Shown here piece after piece: positions 45,500 through 57,372 of a DNA stretch of 64,000 nt. Made by a program: the position numbers and the translations under genes. The notes under the pieces are model-generated. The model made no database searches. It saw only the letters and a list, made by a program, of their open reading frames with translations, and had not been told where the DNA came from. The DNA is from Phytopythium helicoides. Lineage: Eukaryota > Oomycota > Peronosporomycetes > Pythiales > Pythiaceae. The stretch is taken from positions 620,001-684,000 of the forward strand of contig JANFNE010000011.1 of assembly GCA_024867545.1 (NCBI GenBank). Reading direction: 5' to 3'. The stretch's first letter is position 1, and every line of letters begins with the position of its first letter.

Positions 45500-47724
45500 C
45501 GCTGGGGTTGGGAAGGAGGCGAGGGGGGCTGAGGAGCTTGGAGGGCGGCCTGGAAAAATCCAAAGTGAGAGACCACGACAGCCCTCGAGGCCCTCGAGCT
45601 TTGCGCCGACGACGCACCGCGGGCCGTGGAGAGGCGACGGCAGGGCAGGCAAGACCATCATCGAGCCACCGCGCTCGACTCGATACGTGGCATCTTTAGA
45701 CGAGAAAAGGGGCGACGCGGTTCGGTTGAAGATCGCTCTGACTGGTTCAGTATTGTCCGGCGTAACGGCGGCAGAGTGGGCTCTCGAGCTTGCGCACTAT
45801 GCTAGACGAGGTATTTGGTTTCGCGTGAGCGTGCTGATTGCGGCTGAAGCGATTGGGCCATCACTTCCAGACGCCCATCGACATATGCAGTGAACGCGGA
45901 GGAGCGATTTGAAATCGCGCGAATGAAACGCAATTGACTCATATTGAAGTTCAAGGCGTTTTGGACACTTTGCTTGGGAGCCAAGTGCCTATGGCATCAT
46001 CTGTTCGGCCGTGCATTGCGTTGAAGGACATTGCTGATCACCGCTTGCCGCACTGTGCGTTTCGAGCCCAGATACTTTCGTTGGTATGTGCCTGCCGATG
46101 ATGCTGTAAGCGCCATGCACTCCACAATCCCGCCGCATGGGAGCGCAGCTGGGCGGCGAGGGGCACTTTGCTCGTCAAGCTTCGGCCGATCTTGCGTTCC
46201 ACCGGGCGACAAGAAGCGAGGATGACTCGGCCCTTTCCCGATTAGTCGGATTTGCCAAATGGATCGTCAGGAAGTGTAAAAAGGGGTCTTGGCGGTCGAA
46301 ACGACCAGCCTCGAAAAGTGCTGAGGGTCGTGCTCACCTCGCACAGGACTGCAGCATGCAGTGCAGGGCCAAGGGAACTGCGTCTTCAACAAGCAATGAA
46401 TGGTGCACATGCGCCTCCACATCGATTATTGTTTCCTCTCTTTTGCGCTCTCCGCATGATTACACAGTTCAGTCATTGTGCCCAGGCGTCTGACCTCAGA
46501 TGGACCATGTGCCGCCCAGCTCTCTGCTAGTTGCAGTGACCGGTCTCATCAGGCGACACGCAAGAACTGAGGCACGCGAACGAGGATTTGCACATGTTGA
46601 AGCTGCCGCACAGCTGGATTGTCTGGGCGGGTCAGTCCATTGTGGCACCCAGTCAGTACGAAAACAAACCGGTGACTCACCGGTAAATGGCTACAGCGTA
46701 CCTTGAAGCTGAAGCGTATCTTGAACAGTCTGACGTGGCAAAGCGCCGTGCGCGATTGACACCTTACAGCGGCAAGCCGACAGACAGACCGCAAACCGCT
46801 AGGAGCCGAGCAGTGGTGCTCCACCAGTGCGAGCGCTGGCAGATACTGTGTGATCCATCCAGCTCGTGAGAGCATCGTATCCGCCGGATCAGCGGCGCTG
46901 GCTCGCCACAGTCAGACAACGACCGTGCTCCACGCAATGGTACGGTGGAGTGGCGTCGACGGCGAACCAGCGTCCTTGTTGAGCGGTGTGGATAGTGCTG
47001 ACGCGTCAAGCAGAGACGTGATGGCGGGTAGCGGCGTCGCGTTCAGCGCTGACTACCGACAAATTACGAGCACGCCGATAAGCGCTTCGGGATCGGGTTC
47101 GTCTGTCGTGGTGTCGATGGAGTCTAGCGACAGCTCTACCAGCTCTGGTGAGGCTACAACGGTGAGTATCGGCGTATCAGGTATTGCATTATAGTCGCGT
47201 GTGATTCATTGACGTGCGTGCAGTGGTCGCGAAATCGCTTGTGGTGGTGCACTGCGCTTCTGTAACGAGATGCGACTGTCAGAGGGACTCGGCGAGTCGC
47301 GGAACTCCGCTTACTATTGTGCTACCTTCTGTGGGCATCGCCTCAGTGCACAGATTGTCGCCACTAACATTGCCAAGTGCTTGGGTCTCAGCATCGCCGT
47401 TAGAGACGAGCTTATTGTAAAGATGCGAGTCTTTGAGCGTCTCAAGTCCTCAAGGAGTACACGCATCTTCTTTCTTCCCATCAACGGACGAGTCCTCCAG
47501 CTAGTTGAGGGTCTTTGGGAATCTTCCCTCCCGAGAAGCCGGGAGCCCAAGTACTGTGATCTCTCTTATATCGCTGGGTTATTAGTTTTTTTAGTCCGTT
47601 GCAGAAGGACCTTGTTGTCAGAGATATTCACTCATGACCTCGCACGTGAACCAAAGATCGAGCGAGGTCGGTCACTAAGCTGGCATATGACAGGGTGGAG
47701 TTGTATCGTGAGTACGATGGATGA

Positions 47725-47765
47725 CGCCGAAGGACATCAAGTCCTAGTATAATTTCGAACAATTA
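47725..47765 (-). mobile_element. Possible Ty3/gypsy retroelement protease relic
   Basis: A minus-strand frame encodes E-I-I-L-G-L-D-V-L-R-R-H-P, similar to the I-L-G-(M/L)-D-W-L-x-x-H motif at the end of gypsy proteases. A stop codon lies immediately upstream. No reverse transcriptase motif or LTR was seen nearby, so this is a weak call. Confidence 0.2.
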
Positions 47766-49513
47766 ACTTACAATACAAGCGAAGGCTCTCAGAAGCGCTA
47801 GCTTCCATCAATAATATGTCCATTCAAGGTCCACTACAGATTTCGATGATATACCCAAATCTACTCTGCATCCTACTTCTAGCGATCTACCCTGAGCCTT
47901 GTAGTGCTCATAAGAGCCAGGAATATGTCCGGGGTGAAAAATTGTTGTCAACTTATGCTGAGTCGTGTTGAATAGCGTTGCATTACACGGCTGATATCGT
48001 GGCGACGTGGTAAAATGTGGCTGAGTGGAGAAGATGTTGGATACAATGTTCTCTTTGCGGTCAGGTAACGAACCATTCGATTCCGGTGGAGAATACTTGG
48101 CGTTTCATAAGACCCAATGTGCTAGACTGCCTGGCCACTATACCATAAGAGATCACGAAGACTTCGCCTCAATGCTCTGGACATCGAGCTAGTGCTGCTG
48201 GGTGCAAGCTAATATCGAAGCGACCAGGTGGTTGACATAGCTACTCGTCGATCGAACAAAACACCTCGTTCGACTTGGCGATTTGGTGGGCATATCCGAG
48301 GCAGAACACGGACTAAATGGAATTTGTTTTGTATTGCGACGAAGGTTCCGTGGTCAAGTTCCCGTACGTGATGATGCAGTTATGCCACAACTGTAATTCA
48401 GAGTCATGTTTCACCACTCAGTCACCATGAAGTCTGGCAAGCACAGTAAAACGCACTACAAAATAATGTTAAGGAAAAAAGATACCGGGAGTTCTCTGAG
48501 CAAAACGAGGGTCTTTGTGTGTACCAATCATTGTCTTAGTTCTATGCACTTGTTGTGCTCATGAAGATGTCAGCACTGTTACTCGTCGACAATTACATCA
48601 CAGACTGTCACCAGCAACTCCAACTACAGATTCCGTTCGAACTACACTCCCAAAATTTTGTTTGATGCCCTTAACACAGCACCACACCGGGTTTGTGATT
48701 GAAAACAGCACGACACGAGACCGACCGTTACGTTGACGTAGATGGGAACAACGACTTGAAAGTCAATATCCATGGGTGGGAGAGCAGTCGGACCCGTTGG
48801 GATGAAGATGCAGTGTTTGTCAAGACTAGGCCTGTCTAGAGCGCAAAGTCTTCGAGGCTATGGCCGCCATTGATTCCGGGGTACGGCTTGAAGATTGATA
48901 TTGGGCTTCGTCAAGGCATTCGTGAAAAGAAGATTTCTACCAATTTCGACATGTAATGAGTGCGTGACCAGGTAGTCAACGGCCTAAAGTGCGCGGACCG
49001 CCCTCAGTCTGCTGAATTATATGAAGTCGGCTGGCAGTTTGGTGACTGCTTTTAGGAGTATGCAGGAGTTGTCGCGCTTTGAATGTGGATCGAGATGACA
49101 AGTTGGTTGACGCATTTACGTTTTCACGCCCGAGTTTACGCTTTTAGAGCGGCGACAACAAACGAAAACGCGGGTATCCGGCTGTCACGTGGACCCAGTT
49201 GTCACGCTAAACTCTGTGAATGGACGTGGTTGGGCTCTGGCGGGCGTTTGCAGTAGTTTGCGATCAGTTCTCGAGTCACGCCGACGCAGATCTCGGTTGT
49301 GCTGTCACATGTCGAAGGGAAGGTACTCGGCGTGAACCGAACTGCCCTAGCATTACTGTACGTTAAAGACATCCAAGACCCAAGGTGGCAAACTGCTCGT
49401 CGTCGGTCCTCCTCGTCTCTGTCGTCAATGAGAATGAGGGCACTTCATCGCTTCAAGTGCGCTCGCTCATCGAGTCACCCTCCCGCTTCAAGGTGGGAAT
49501 GTTCGGAACGCCA

Positions 49514-49548
49514 TCCCTCGTTGGTCCCTCATTCTGTCCAACGAGGGA
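49514..49548. promoter_or_regulatory. Inverted repeat upstream of the PROPPIN gene
   Basis: Arms of 11 bp (49514-49524 and 49538-49548) flank a 13-bp loop. An overlapping 8-bp pair (GGTCCCTC/GAGGGACC) offers a mutually exclusive second hairpin. The loop contains CTCATTCTGTCC, resembling the pyrimidine-rich initiator of oomycete promoters (TCAyTyy type). It lies about 100 bp before the ATG. Confidence 0.4.
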
Positions 49549-49645
49549 CCGCACCACCAGCACACGCCTCTTCCGTGCACGGCGCTGAGAAAACGAAGAA
49601 GGCCTCGCAGCGAGGAAGCGTCGAGAAGGGCGAGCGGCGAGCGCC

Positions 49646-51299
49646 ATGTCGTCCATGAACCTGAGCCGCGAGCAGCAGAACGAGCTCCTCTTCGTGGGGT
49701 TCAACCAGGACAACGGTGCGTGCGTGCGGCGGGCGCGGCGGCGTGCGGGGCTGACGGCGGATCTTGGGGCTACAGGCTGCTTCGCGTGCGGCACGGACTC
49801 GGGCTTCAAGATCTTCAACTGCGACCCGTTCAAGGAGACTTTCCACCGCGGTAGGGCGAGGCGCTCGGGGGCGCTGGGCGGAGGATGAGAGGCTCACGCG
49901 CGCTGCATGCCGCTGCAGACTTTTCCAATGGAGGCATCGGCATTGTGGAGATGCTGTTCCGCTGCAACATCCTCGCCATCGTCGGCGGAGGACGCAACCC
50001 AAGGTACCCTCCCAACAAGGTGCGGGGACCCTGCTGGTTTGGTGGTGAGGCGCGGCTGGCTCACAGCGGAGCCGGCTGGCTGGGCAGGTCATGATCTGGG
50101 ACGACCACCAGAGCCGCAACATCGGCGAGCTGAGCTTCCGGAGCGAGGTCAAGGCTGTCAAGCTCCGCCGCGACCGGGTCGTCGTCGTGCTGCAGAACAA
50201 GATCTACGTCTACAACTTCTGTGCGTCACTTGCTGCTCGTAGTGGTTTGTTGAAAACGCACTCACGCACTCTCTTCTCGCGCACAGCCGACCTGAAGCTC
50301 GTGGACCACATCGAGACCATCGCGAACCCGAAAGGACTGTGCGCGTTGTGTCCGAGCGCGTCAAATACGGTGCTTGCCTGCCCTGGTGTGAGCCGCGGCA
50401 CGGTCCGCATCGAGCTCTACGATCTGCGCAAGACGACGCTCATCACGGCTCACGAAGCCGAACTCTCACAAGTACGACACTGATGTTTGTCTGGGATCTT
50501 TAACTCGCGGAGCCAGTCCTAATGATTTCAATGTGGATAGATCTGCTTGAACCTCGACGGCACGCGCCTCGCTACTTCGTCGGACAAGGGTACGCTCATT
50601 CGCGTATTTGATACGCAGAGCGGTCAGATCATGCAGGAGCTTCGGTGAGGTCCACATTTTTGTTATGGTTTGCTCATTTTAAACGACACTAACTGGTGCG
50701 CTCGATCAGACGCGGAGCGGACCGTGCCGAGATCTACAGCATCTGCTTCAGCCCGAACTCGCAGCTGCTTGCATGCTCAAGTGACAAAGGGTACTGTGCA
50801 CGTCTTCTCGCTCGGTGAAGGAGGCGCGAATGGTGGTTTCTCGACCGATAGCGCTCCTATCGTTCCGCAGTACAACAGCGCCCCGCGCAGTGGTGACGAA
50901 GAGGGCACGGAGAACTCCAAATCAAGGTAAAGCGCTTCAAAACCAGTGGGTGAGCAGACTATCATTTTTTTTTCTGACCTGTTATGCTTGCGCTGCAGTT
51001 TCTCGTTTATGCGCGGATTCTTGCCCAAGTACTTCAGCTCGGAGTGGAGCTTTGCACAATTCCGCGTGCCCGAGACTCGCACAATCTGCGCATTTGGTGC
51101 CGAGAAGAACACCATTGTTGGTGCGGTGACCTGAGCACTCAAGATCAGATATACTACAATAGTTTACCGACTAACTCTTTCTCGCTTATGCACAGTTGTC
51201 GGCGCTGATGGCTCGTTCTACAAGGCAGTATTCGATGCGAATGGCGAATGCCAAAACACGTCATACTCCAAGTTCATCCAGTCGGAAGAAGACGAGTAG
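49646..51299 (+). CDS. PROPPIN (WIPI3/4-Atg18-like) WD-repeat protein, frame broken once
   Basis: Nine exons: 49646-49715, 49776-49850, 49919-50019, 50088-50220, 50287-50471, 50541-50644, 50710-50926, 50999-51120 and 51196-51299. They encode a seven-bladed beta-propeller of 369 residues once one extra base is discounted. Diagnostic blocks are [34 protein letters not shown] with [16 protein letters not shown], and the phosphoinositide-binding LRRG loop (in [14 protein letters not shown]). [15 protein letters not shown] also fits. PROPPINs bind PI3P/PI(3,5)P2 on autophagic and endosomal membranes. In exon 7 the frame breaks at the GGG of 50789-50791: one G fewer gives [12 protein letters not shown] and keeps all later exons in phase. 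Identity is firm. Confidence 0.9.
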
Positions 51300-51545
51300 A
51301 CCTCGAAATCCGTGCGCATTGGGTCGTTCACCAGCAGGAAGCGGGCGCCGACATCCACCTCATCACCGCTGCCACGACGGCGACCGACACTTATATCACT
51401 CTTCCATTTAACCTCACATCGTGTCGTTCAACCCAGTTGTAACTTGCGGTGGCCGGAATACTCATTGTGCATGTATTCTGTGGTTTACATTTATGCGTGA
51501 TTGCAATCCCACGCATAGCGATCTGTCCATCCAACCCATTCGCAA

Positions 51546-52781
51546 CTAGGGAGACATTCCTGCATCAGGCATCGGTTCTTCCGACACGGTTGTGCCTTCC
51601 GACGTTGCAGCTGCTGCTGCCACAGTCGCCGTGACTAGAGACATCGAGGCGGACGGTGGGGGCACCGCAAGCTTCTCTTCAAGGGTCTCGCTCGGACGGT
51701 CCTTTACCTCCTGCGAAATATCGATGCGAATCTTGTCAGGATGCATTCCAAACCACGAATAATTTGCACTCCTCGCTTACAGGCTTTGACTCGAGCTGCG
51801 CGAACAGCTCTTGCCGTAAGTGGTCGTGCGCTGGACTGTGCTTGGTGAAACGGATCGTTGAGCCCTGTTCGTTGTTGTAGACGTTCTCGAGCGATGTCTC
51901 GACCGAGCTCTCAACATTTTCGACATACTCCTCAGGGTTGTGGCGGAACCTGGAACAACAAATGATCACTACGTCATTCTCTATCTGTTCATACCTAGCT
52001 CACAACAGAGCTACTCACATCTCGAGGGCATCTGGGTTGGCAATAGCTTCTGTCTGCGGAAAATCCTTGAGGTAGAAGATGCTCTTGAGATACGTCAGCA
52101 CCGCCACCATGTAGTGCAGCTCTGGGTCCCATTCAGGAAACTTGGGCTTCAGGTCCAGCTCCTTGGTCTGATGAAGCGATGAGAGCCGTTTAGCAACACC
52201 CCACCTCGCACACTCGTACACCCAGCTTTCTACGCACCTCCGGGAACACGTAGGGATGGAAGACGCTCGTGTTAAACACGATCCGCGGGTACGTTCCTGG
52301 TCCGTTGTAGCTACCAAGCAAATAGCCTTTAGTCAACGCAGAGCATCATGAGCAAGGCAGCAATGTCGACGACGCACTCCTCTGGTAGATAGATGGTGAA
52401 CTTGAAGATGCCGTTGCGGTAGAGCCCCGTGTGCACGAAGATGACGCCGTACCAGACCCGCCCCTGGTCGAAACTCGGCAGCACGTAGATGCCCGCTGGC
52501 ACATGCTGCCGCAAGTGCTTGTACTCGATCATGAGCCCGTAGTCCTTCATGGTCTGCGACCGATACTTCTGCAGCGACGACATCTGGCCGGCCGCGCCTC
52601 CGTCCGCAGCCTCATCCCCGCCGCTCTCAGCGGGCGCTGCGGCCCCCGAGGCGCTTCCTCCGCTGGTACACGCACAACCAGCACGCTTGCGGTCAGTATG
52701 GGGAGGCAGTTGGCGCCGCGTGGAGCGCCAGGGCCCCGCCAGACGCGCATACCTGTCGTCGTTCTTGAGCCGCCGAAGCAT
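51546..52781 (-). CDS. AKTIP/FTS-like inactive E2 (UBC-fold) protein
   Basis: Five exons: 52781-52378, 52310-52238, 52167-52019, 51949-51781 and 51710-51546, giving 319 residues in phase. The UBC core begins at YGLMIEYKHLRQHVPAGIYVLPSFD and continues VWYGVIFVHTGLYRNGIFKFTIYLPED, FNTSVFHPYVFPE and DPELHYMVAVLTYLKSIFY. It parallels AKTIP/Fused-Toes in order and spacing. Where active E2 enzymes have a catalytic Cys after HPN, this protein has none, so it should be a ubiquitin-conjugating-fold scaffold. In animals and fungi FTS joins Hook and FHIP proteins to link endosomes to dynein. N-terminal Gly/Ala/Glu-rich insertion and C-terminal Ala/Thr-rich tail are lineage-specific. Good family call. 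Confidence 0.84.
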
Positions 52782-53913
52782 GGCGGTGGTGTGTTCGGTG
52801 ATACTGACGACACTGGCACGATGATTCGCATTAAGTACGTGCGAACTTTACACTTCAACTCGATCAAGCCACGTGAACTAAACTTTGTGCATGTCTGCTG
52901 CTGAGCTTGCTCTCCTTTTGAGGTGTAGCACTAAACAGCGATGGACATGTCAGGGAAACCACGAGACAACTTCGGCAGCTGTCGTCATGATGCCATCACC
53001 AATGGCAGAGAAAAAGATTCCCATGTAGCCGTGCTCAGCTCGACTGGAGGAACATCAACGGGGGATGAAGTATTTCCTCGACCGATAGAATGCTACAAAC
53101 CAGCCTTGCAAGCAATATTTAGTGCAGCTTGAGCAATAGTGTCTCCTGCTGCTGCCACCACACCGCTAGACGCGACCGATTTCTTCTCTAGCACCCCAAA
53201 TGCTGTTGAGACGCTTGAACTGATGTTTCTGGTTGATAAATTCAAAGTGAAAATGCCCGTGACTTGACCTCCGAAGATGTAGAGAAGTGAAGGCGTTATA
53301 GAGGGCATGGGGACATGATGATGCCAACCCACCTACTTGTTTGAACATCTTAACCATATTTCTTTGTTTTGCCGGTCATCCGGGCGGACACATAGTGCTA
53401 GCGCCGTTGGTCAGATGAACCGAACAATCAAGCTGCTCTGGAAATCGGGAATTGTGAGCTAGGCCGCCTGAAATCGGGAGAGGATTACTCTGTGTAGTCC
53501 CTGGTACATGCTACTACATGCGAACTTGTAGAAGAAATCCCAGCCACCCGTGGATTATCTGTGCAACCGGGGTTAGAATCAACTAAAATCGCCGAGTCTA
53601 CAGGATAACTGCAACTACTAGACTAGCCTCACGATACAATTTCTATTGCTCGCAGATGCCATAAAACGGGCGGAGATCACTGGATTTTCAGGTAAGCACA
53701 GCACTTTGCGATGGAACCTCCTGTACATTTCCAAATGATGCACGCTTCTGGTTGGCGACGATCCCTCTTGATCCTTTGCCTCCAAGAATCGACGCATGAC
53801 AAAAATGCAGCTGCCGCGAGATTTGATGTGATTTCGAATCCCAAGCCCAAGAAGCTCATCAATTGCTGTGACCCCACAGAAATCCTCGCCACCACAAACT
53901 CAGTTTAATTATC
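52782..53913. other. Intergenic region
   Basis: 1.1 kb between the FTS-like gene start and the EF-hand gene stop. Short open frames occur on both strands, none with a domain. It should hold the FTS-like promoter. No repeat or RNA gene was recognised. Confidence 0.5.
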
Positions 53914-55587
53914 TCATCTAGTAAGAGATTGCTTCCTTTTGTTTGTATCCAATATGCGGTGGCTGGTTAGCAGGGTTGAGTGCGCGAATAATAATGGGAT
54001 ATTGCGTTTCGTCGATGGTTTGAGGCGATACTCAAACTTCGGTGCTTCAAGACATTGAGCATTGCCTGTGCCACTGATGATGGTAGCATTGGTTGTCGCC
54101 TCGCTTTCAGCACTAGTCAAAACTATGAGCTCCCCATTTTCAAAAACACTACTCACTAGAGCCTTTTCATCTGTCTTTACTGGTAGAGTACCGAAATGCC
54201 GCGCTAGACGAAACTGTTCTGTCACTTTGAGCTTGGGAGGCCCACTCACTTGCTTAGAATTGCCTTTGACTCCATTTGGTCTGTGACTCTCGTAGTTTTC
54301 GAGGTCCAGCAGCGTTTTTCGCGAGCAGATCGTTGTGCTGGAGCCAAAACATTCTTGTTCGAATAGTTTCAAAGACCTCTTTCATTGGCGTGGACCGATC
54401 CAACGGCAGATAGAAGAGTCCAAACGGTGAGAGTACTTGGATTCCAAATTGTCTTGGTCGCACAAAGTCGATAAACTCGCCGTAATCGAGTGATCCGTTT
54501 CCGTCTGTATCAAATCTCTTTATGAACGCCGTAAGCACATCTACAGGATATTCGACGTGCGCTTCCCGGTGTAAGAACGCAACTAGCTCTTGTCCTGATA
54601 TTGTGCCAGAACCATCAGCATCCATATCTCGAAAGACTTTGTGCAGGTCTGTGTGTTTGTTCACTAGCTCTCGGATCTGACCTTCAAGGCAATCCAATGA
54701 GAATTCTGCTCGCAAGCAGAACCGCTCGAAGGCATCAATGAACGCTAGTCGATCGACTTCTTGGATCTGGGAAAAGTTACGCGCAAATGGCCGGCGCATG
54801 ATCCGTGCAAACAGTATTGTGGCTAGCCAGTTGCCCATTGAGAGTCCTAACTTTTCTTCAACCATGCTCCCAAACTCTTTTGGCAGCAATGCAAACTGCC
54901 TCGGGTGAAAGATAGCCATTTACTAGCCGGCTGACCACCCGCTGCACATCTAATCTCCCTCGTGACGCCTTGCCAGCCGCATTGGTTCGAATTTGAGCGC
55001 GTATTTGGAACTCGCAAAGCTCGACCTTGAACGCGATCGCTCCTGCAATGTCGTACACAGGCTGTGGGTCAACGGTGTCTGACTCGGGATCCATGCGACC
55101 AACAGCAGCAAGAGCGTTTGCTTCAATAGGCAGCAACTCTTCTTTCCAGCCGTTGGATGCAAGTGCGATTTGAATATCCTTAACTGCCACACGAGCTGCC
55201 GCACAGCGGCTTGATCGCTGCATGGGGTGACAGGTTGGCCATCATTAACACGGAGAAGAACCGCTGTAGCACGCGTTTGCCTTCCACAACCGTCATCGCT
55301 TCCGTTCCGCTCTGCCCGTGCTGCTCGACATCAAGCCCTCGCTCTTGTGGACTGCTATCTGGCCCAGCAATGGCATCCTGCTCCATCGATGATGGGCTCT
55401 CAACTGGTAAACCTTCGTCTTTTGGGGGCTCCAGCTCCGCCTCTGGGCCTCGCTGCTCGTCTCCGCCGGTCTCATTCGCTTCGCCACTCTCAGCATCTTC
55501 ATCCTCTCGTCCACCAGCACCCCGCTGCGCGCCGCTGCCGTCGCCCTGCGCCTTCCTCCGCCGCCTCTTGGCAGCGCTCTTGCCCAT
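53914..55587 (-). CDS. EF-hand protein, frame broken about three times
   Basis: The coding signal runs from ATG 55587 (MGKSAAKRRRRKAQ, basic then acidic low-complexity) to a stop at 53914, in four successive frames. Each change is +1: at CCCC near 55223-55226, near 54860-54910, and at AAAAA near 54318-54322. Discounting three extra bases gives 556 residues. The third segment carries two canonical EF-hands, D-M-D-A-D-G-S-G-T-I (then SGQELVAFL) and D-T-D-G-N-G-S-L-D-Y (then GEFIDF), both with full Ca-binding loops. The remaining regions are not recognised. It is head-to-head with the tail-anchored gene, 90 bp apart. It could be a real Ca sensor with consensus errors, or a decaying gene. Confidence 0.6.
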
Positions 55588-55677
55588 GCCTTCAACCTGC
55601 AGAGAGACAATCAATAATAATCCACGCGCATTTCCGTATTTCCGCGCCGCCACCACAAGCGAGAAGAGCCACCGCCC
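55588..55677. promoter_or_regulatory. Short bidirectional promoter
   Basis: Only 90 bp separate the divergent ATGs of the EF-hand gene (-) and the tail-anchored coiled-coil gene (+). Initiation of both transcripts within or near this segment is inferred from position; no motif was identified. Confidence 0.4.
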
Positions 55678-57126
55678 ATGGCGGACGTGGCCGCGCCAGA
55701 CGCCGAGGCGCAGGACGCGCTGCTGAACGCGCGCATCTCCAAGGCGCGCTCCGAGCTCACGCAGCTGCACCGCTACATGGGCCGCCCGCGCGCGCCGGCC
55801 CCGCTGAGCACGGACGACGGCGACGTGGCCGCGCGCCACCGTGCGCTGTCGTCGCCCCCGCGCGCCAACGCCTTCCGCTCGCTGCAGTCGACGCCCACGA
55901 GCGCCAGCGAGCGGCTGCTGCGGCTGTCGCGCTCGGCGGTGGGCGACGACGACGACGGCAGCGGGAGCTCGGGGCGGCGGACGGACCGCATGCGGCTCGC
56001 GGAGCTGTCGGACGTTAGGAACGAGCGTATCGGCCGCGCAGCAATCCACAAGTGGAACCCGAACGCCAAGCCCGCGGCGGTGGTGACGCCCGCGTCTGTG
56101 ACAGGCTGGGAGGACGGCGCGCATGAGCCCCGCGCACAGAGTGCAGAGCCACACGTCGCCGAGAACGTCGGCCAAGCTGCTCGGAGAGTACTCGCGCGAC
56201 TTTGTGACGCAGGCGCTGGACTTTGACAACGTGGTGGACGACGACGACGAGCAGCAGCTGCATCTGGAGGCCCCCTCGCCCTCGATGGGTGAGGTGCCCC
56301 CGCTGCGAACACCCTCTGACGACGGCGTGTTTGTGGAGAGCCCGGATGTCGATGCGAGCATGCAGTCGCCGCTCGAGTTGCGCAAGTATGTCAAGCAGAT
56401 GGAGGAGACTATTGCGCAGCTAGTGCAGCAGAAGGACGAGTTGATGCACAACCAGGCCGAGTTTGACAAGCACGCGAGTGGGCTCTTCCCTTCGCTGGAG
56501 ACGCTCAACCACAGACTATCTCAGCTAATGCATGGGCAGCTGAACCAGTCCCAAGCTGGTGCGAGTGGCAACGCCGGTGGAATGAAGGGGGCAGAAGCGG
56601 AGGATGTGCTAGATGAGCTTCGCGTGCAACGCAGCCAGATTCAGGAGCTGGAGGCAGAGGCGAAGCGGCGTAAATACGACGCCGATCTTCAGGAGCAGAG
56701 TCGCCTGACCGAGATGACCCAGATTAAGGGTCAGATCGTGAGTCTTGTGACCAGCGGTAAACTCTACGACGAGAGAAATGAGCTGCTAGCAGACTCGCTG
56801 AAAAAACTCGAGCGAGAGTTTAACGAGTCAACTCGCGGATTGCTCCAGCGGTACCAGCTGCTTGACAAGCGCGTGAATCAGCTGCAGACGCCGATGGCCC
56901 AGCCCAGACTTGTTCCGGTGCGTGCAATGAACCAATGATCTATGAGGTAGTGCGTTGCGTTGTAACATATTTTATGCTGTTACAGGGCCGCAAGACGCAT
57001 GGAAAGACGTTCGCGGTTGTAGTTGGCGTTTTATCGATTATAGTGGTTGTTGTTGCGATCATAGTTGCTGTTACGGCTGCTGATAGTAGCTGTGGGTTCC
57101 TGAGGCGTTGCCGTCCGCTCACATAA
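55678..57126 (+). CDS. Tail-anchored coiled-coil membrane protein, frame broken once
   Basis: Exons 55678-56917 and 56986-57126 (GTGCGT...TTACAG), 459 residues if one extra base is discounted. The N-terminal half is Ala/Arg/Ser-rich. From about residue 220 there is a long coiled coil (LRKYVKQMEETIAQLVQQKDE, then LDELRVQRSQIQELEAEAKRR, then RNELLADSLKKLEREFNES). The second exon adds a basic stretch (GRKTHGK), one strong C-terminal TM of 20+ Val/Ile residues, and a short Cys/Arg tail. This is a tail-anchored topology like SNAREs and golgins, but no SNARE zero-layer motif is evident. The N- and C-terminal frames differ by +1 somewhere between about 56105 and 56190, probably in GGGAGG. Family not recognised. 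Confidence 0.65.
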
Positions 57127-57372
57127 GAACAGCAACTGCAACGCGCTTTCGAACACACCCGTAGCTTTGATGAGAACGCGCACGCCGCTAGACTCGCAAA
57201 CATATAAGCTGACAACAGCATTTCAGGGGGGAAACAAGATTCTATTTGATGAAAAAGAGCAAGCGCCACCACTGAGACACCTGCAACAATCATCGGCCTT
57301 GACAAGAACAACTACCGCTGCGAACTAAAGGGATCTCGCAGTCCACGTCAAGCAAAAACGTATCAAAGACGT

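Larger units (their letters stand above)
45500..49645. other. Gene-poor region, possible decayed element
   Basis: About 4.1 kb without an intact recognisable gene, longer than any other spacer here. ATG frames at 46850-47194 (Ser/Thr/Gly-rich) and an open frame at 47270-47752 on plus have no domain. On the minus strand near 47725-47765 a short frame reads L-F-E-I-I-L-G-L-D-V-L-R-R-H-P, which resembles the end of a Ty3/gypsy protease, with a stop just upstream. 48.0-49.3 kb is featureless and AT-richer. The overall look is relic sequence. Confidence 0.4.

Noticed and set aside
43934..45532. 532-codon plus-strand frame opposite the aldehyde dehydrogenase
   Set aside because: It is the antisense shadow of a GC3-biased gene. 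Val/Leu/Arg/Asp-rich composition without motifs confirms this.
47270..47752. 160-codon plus-strand frame in the gene-poor region
   Set aside because: No family similarity could be recognised, and a retroelement-like trace lies on the opposite strand; it cannot be supported as a gene.
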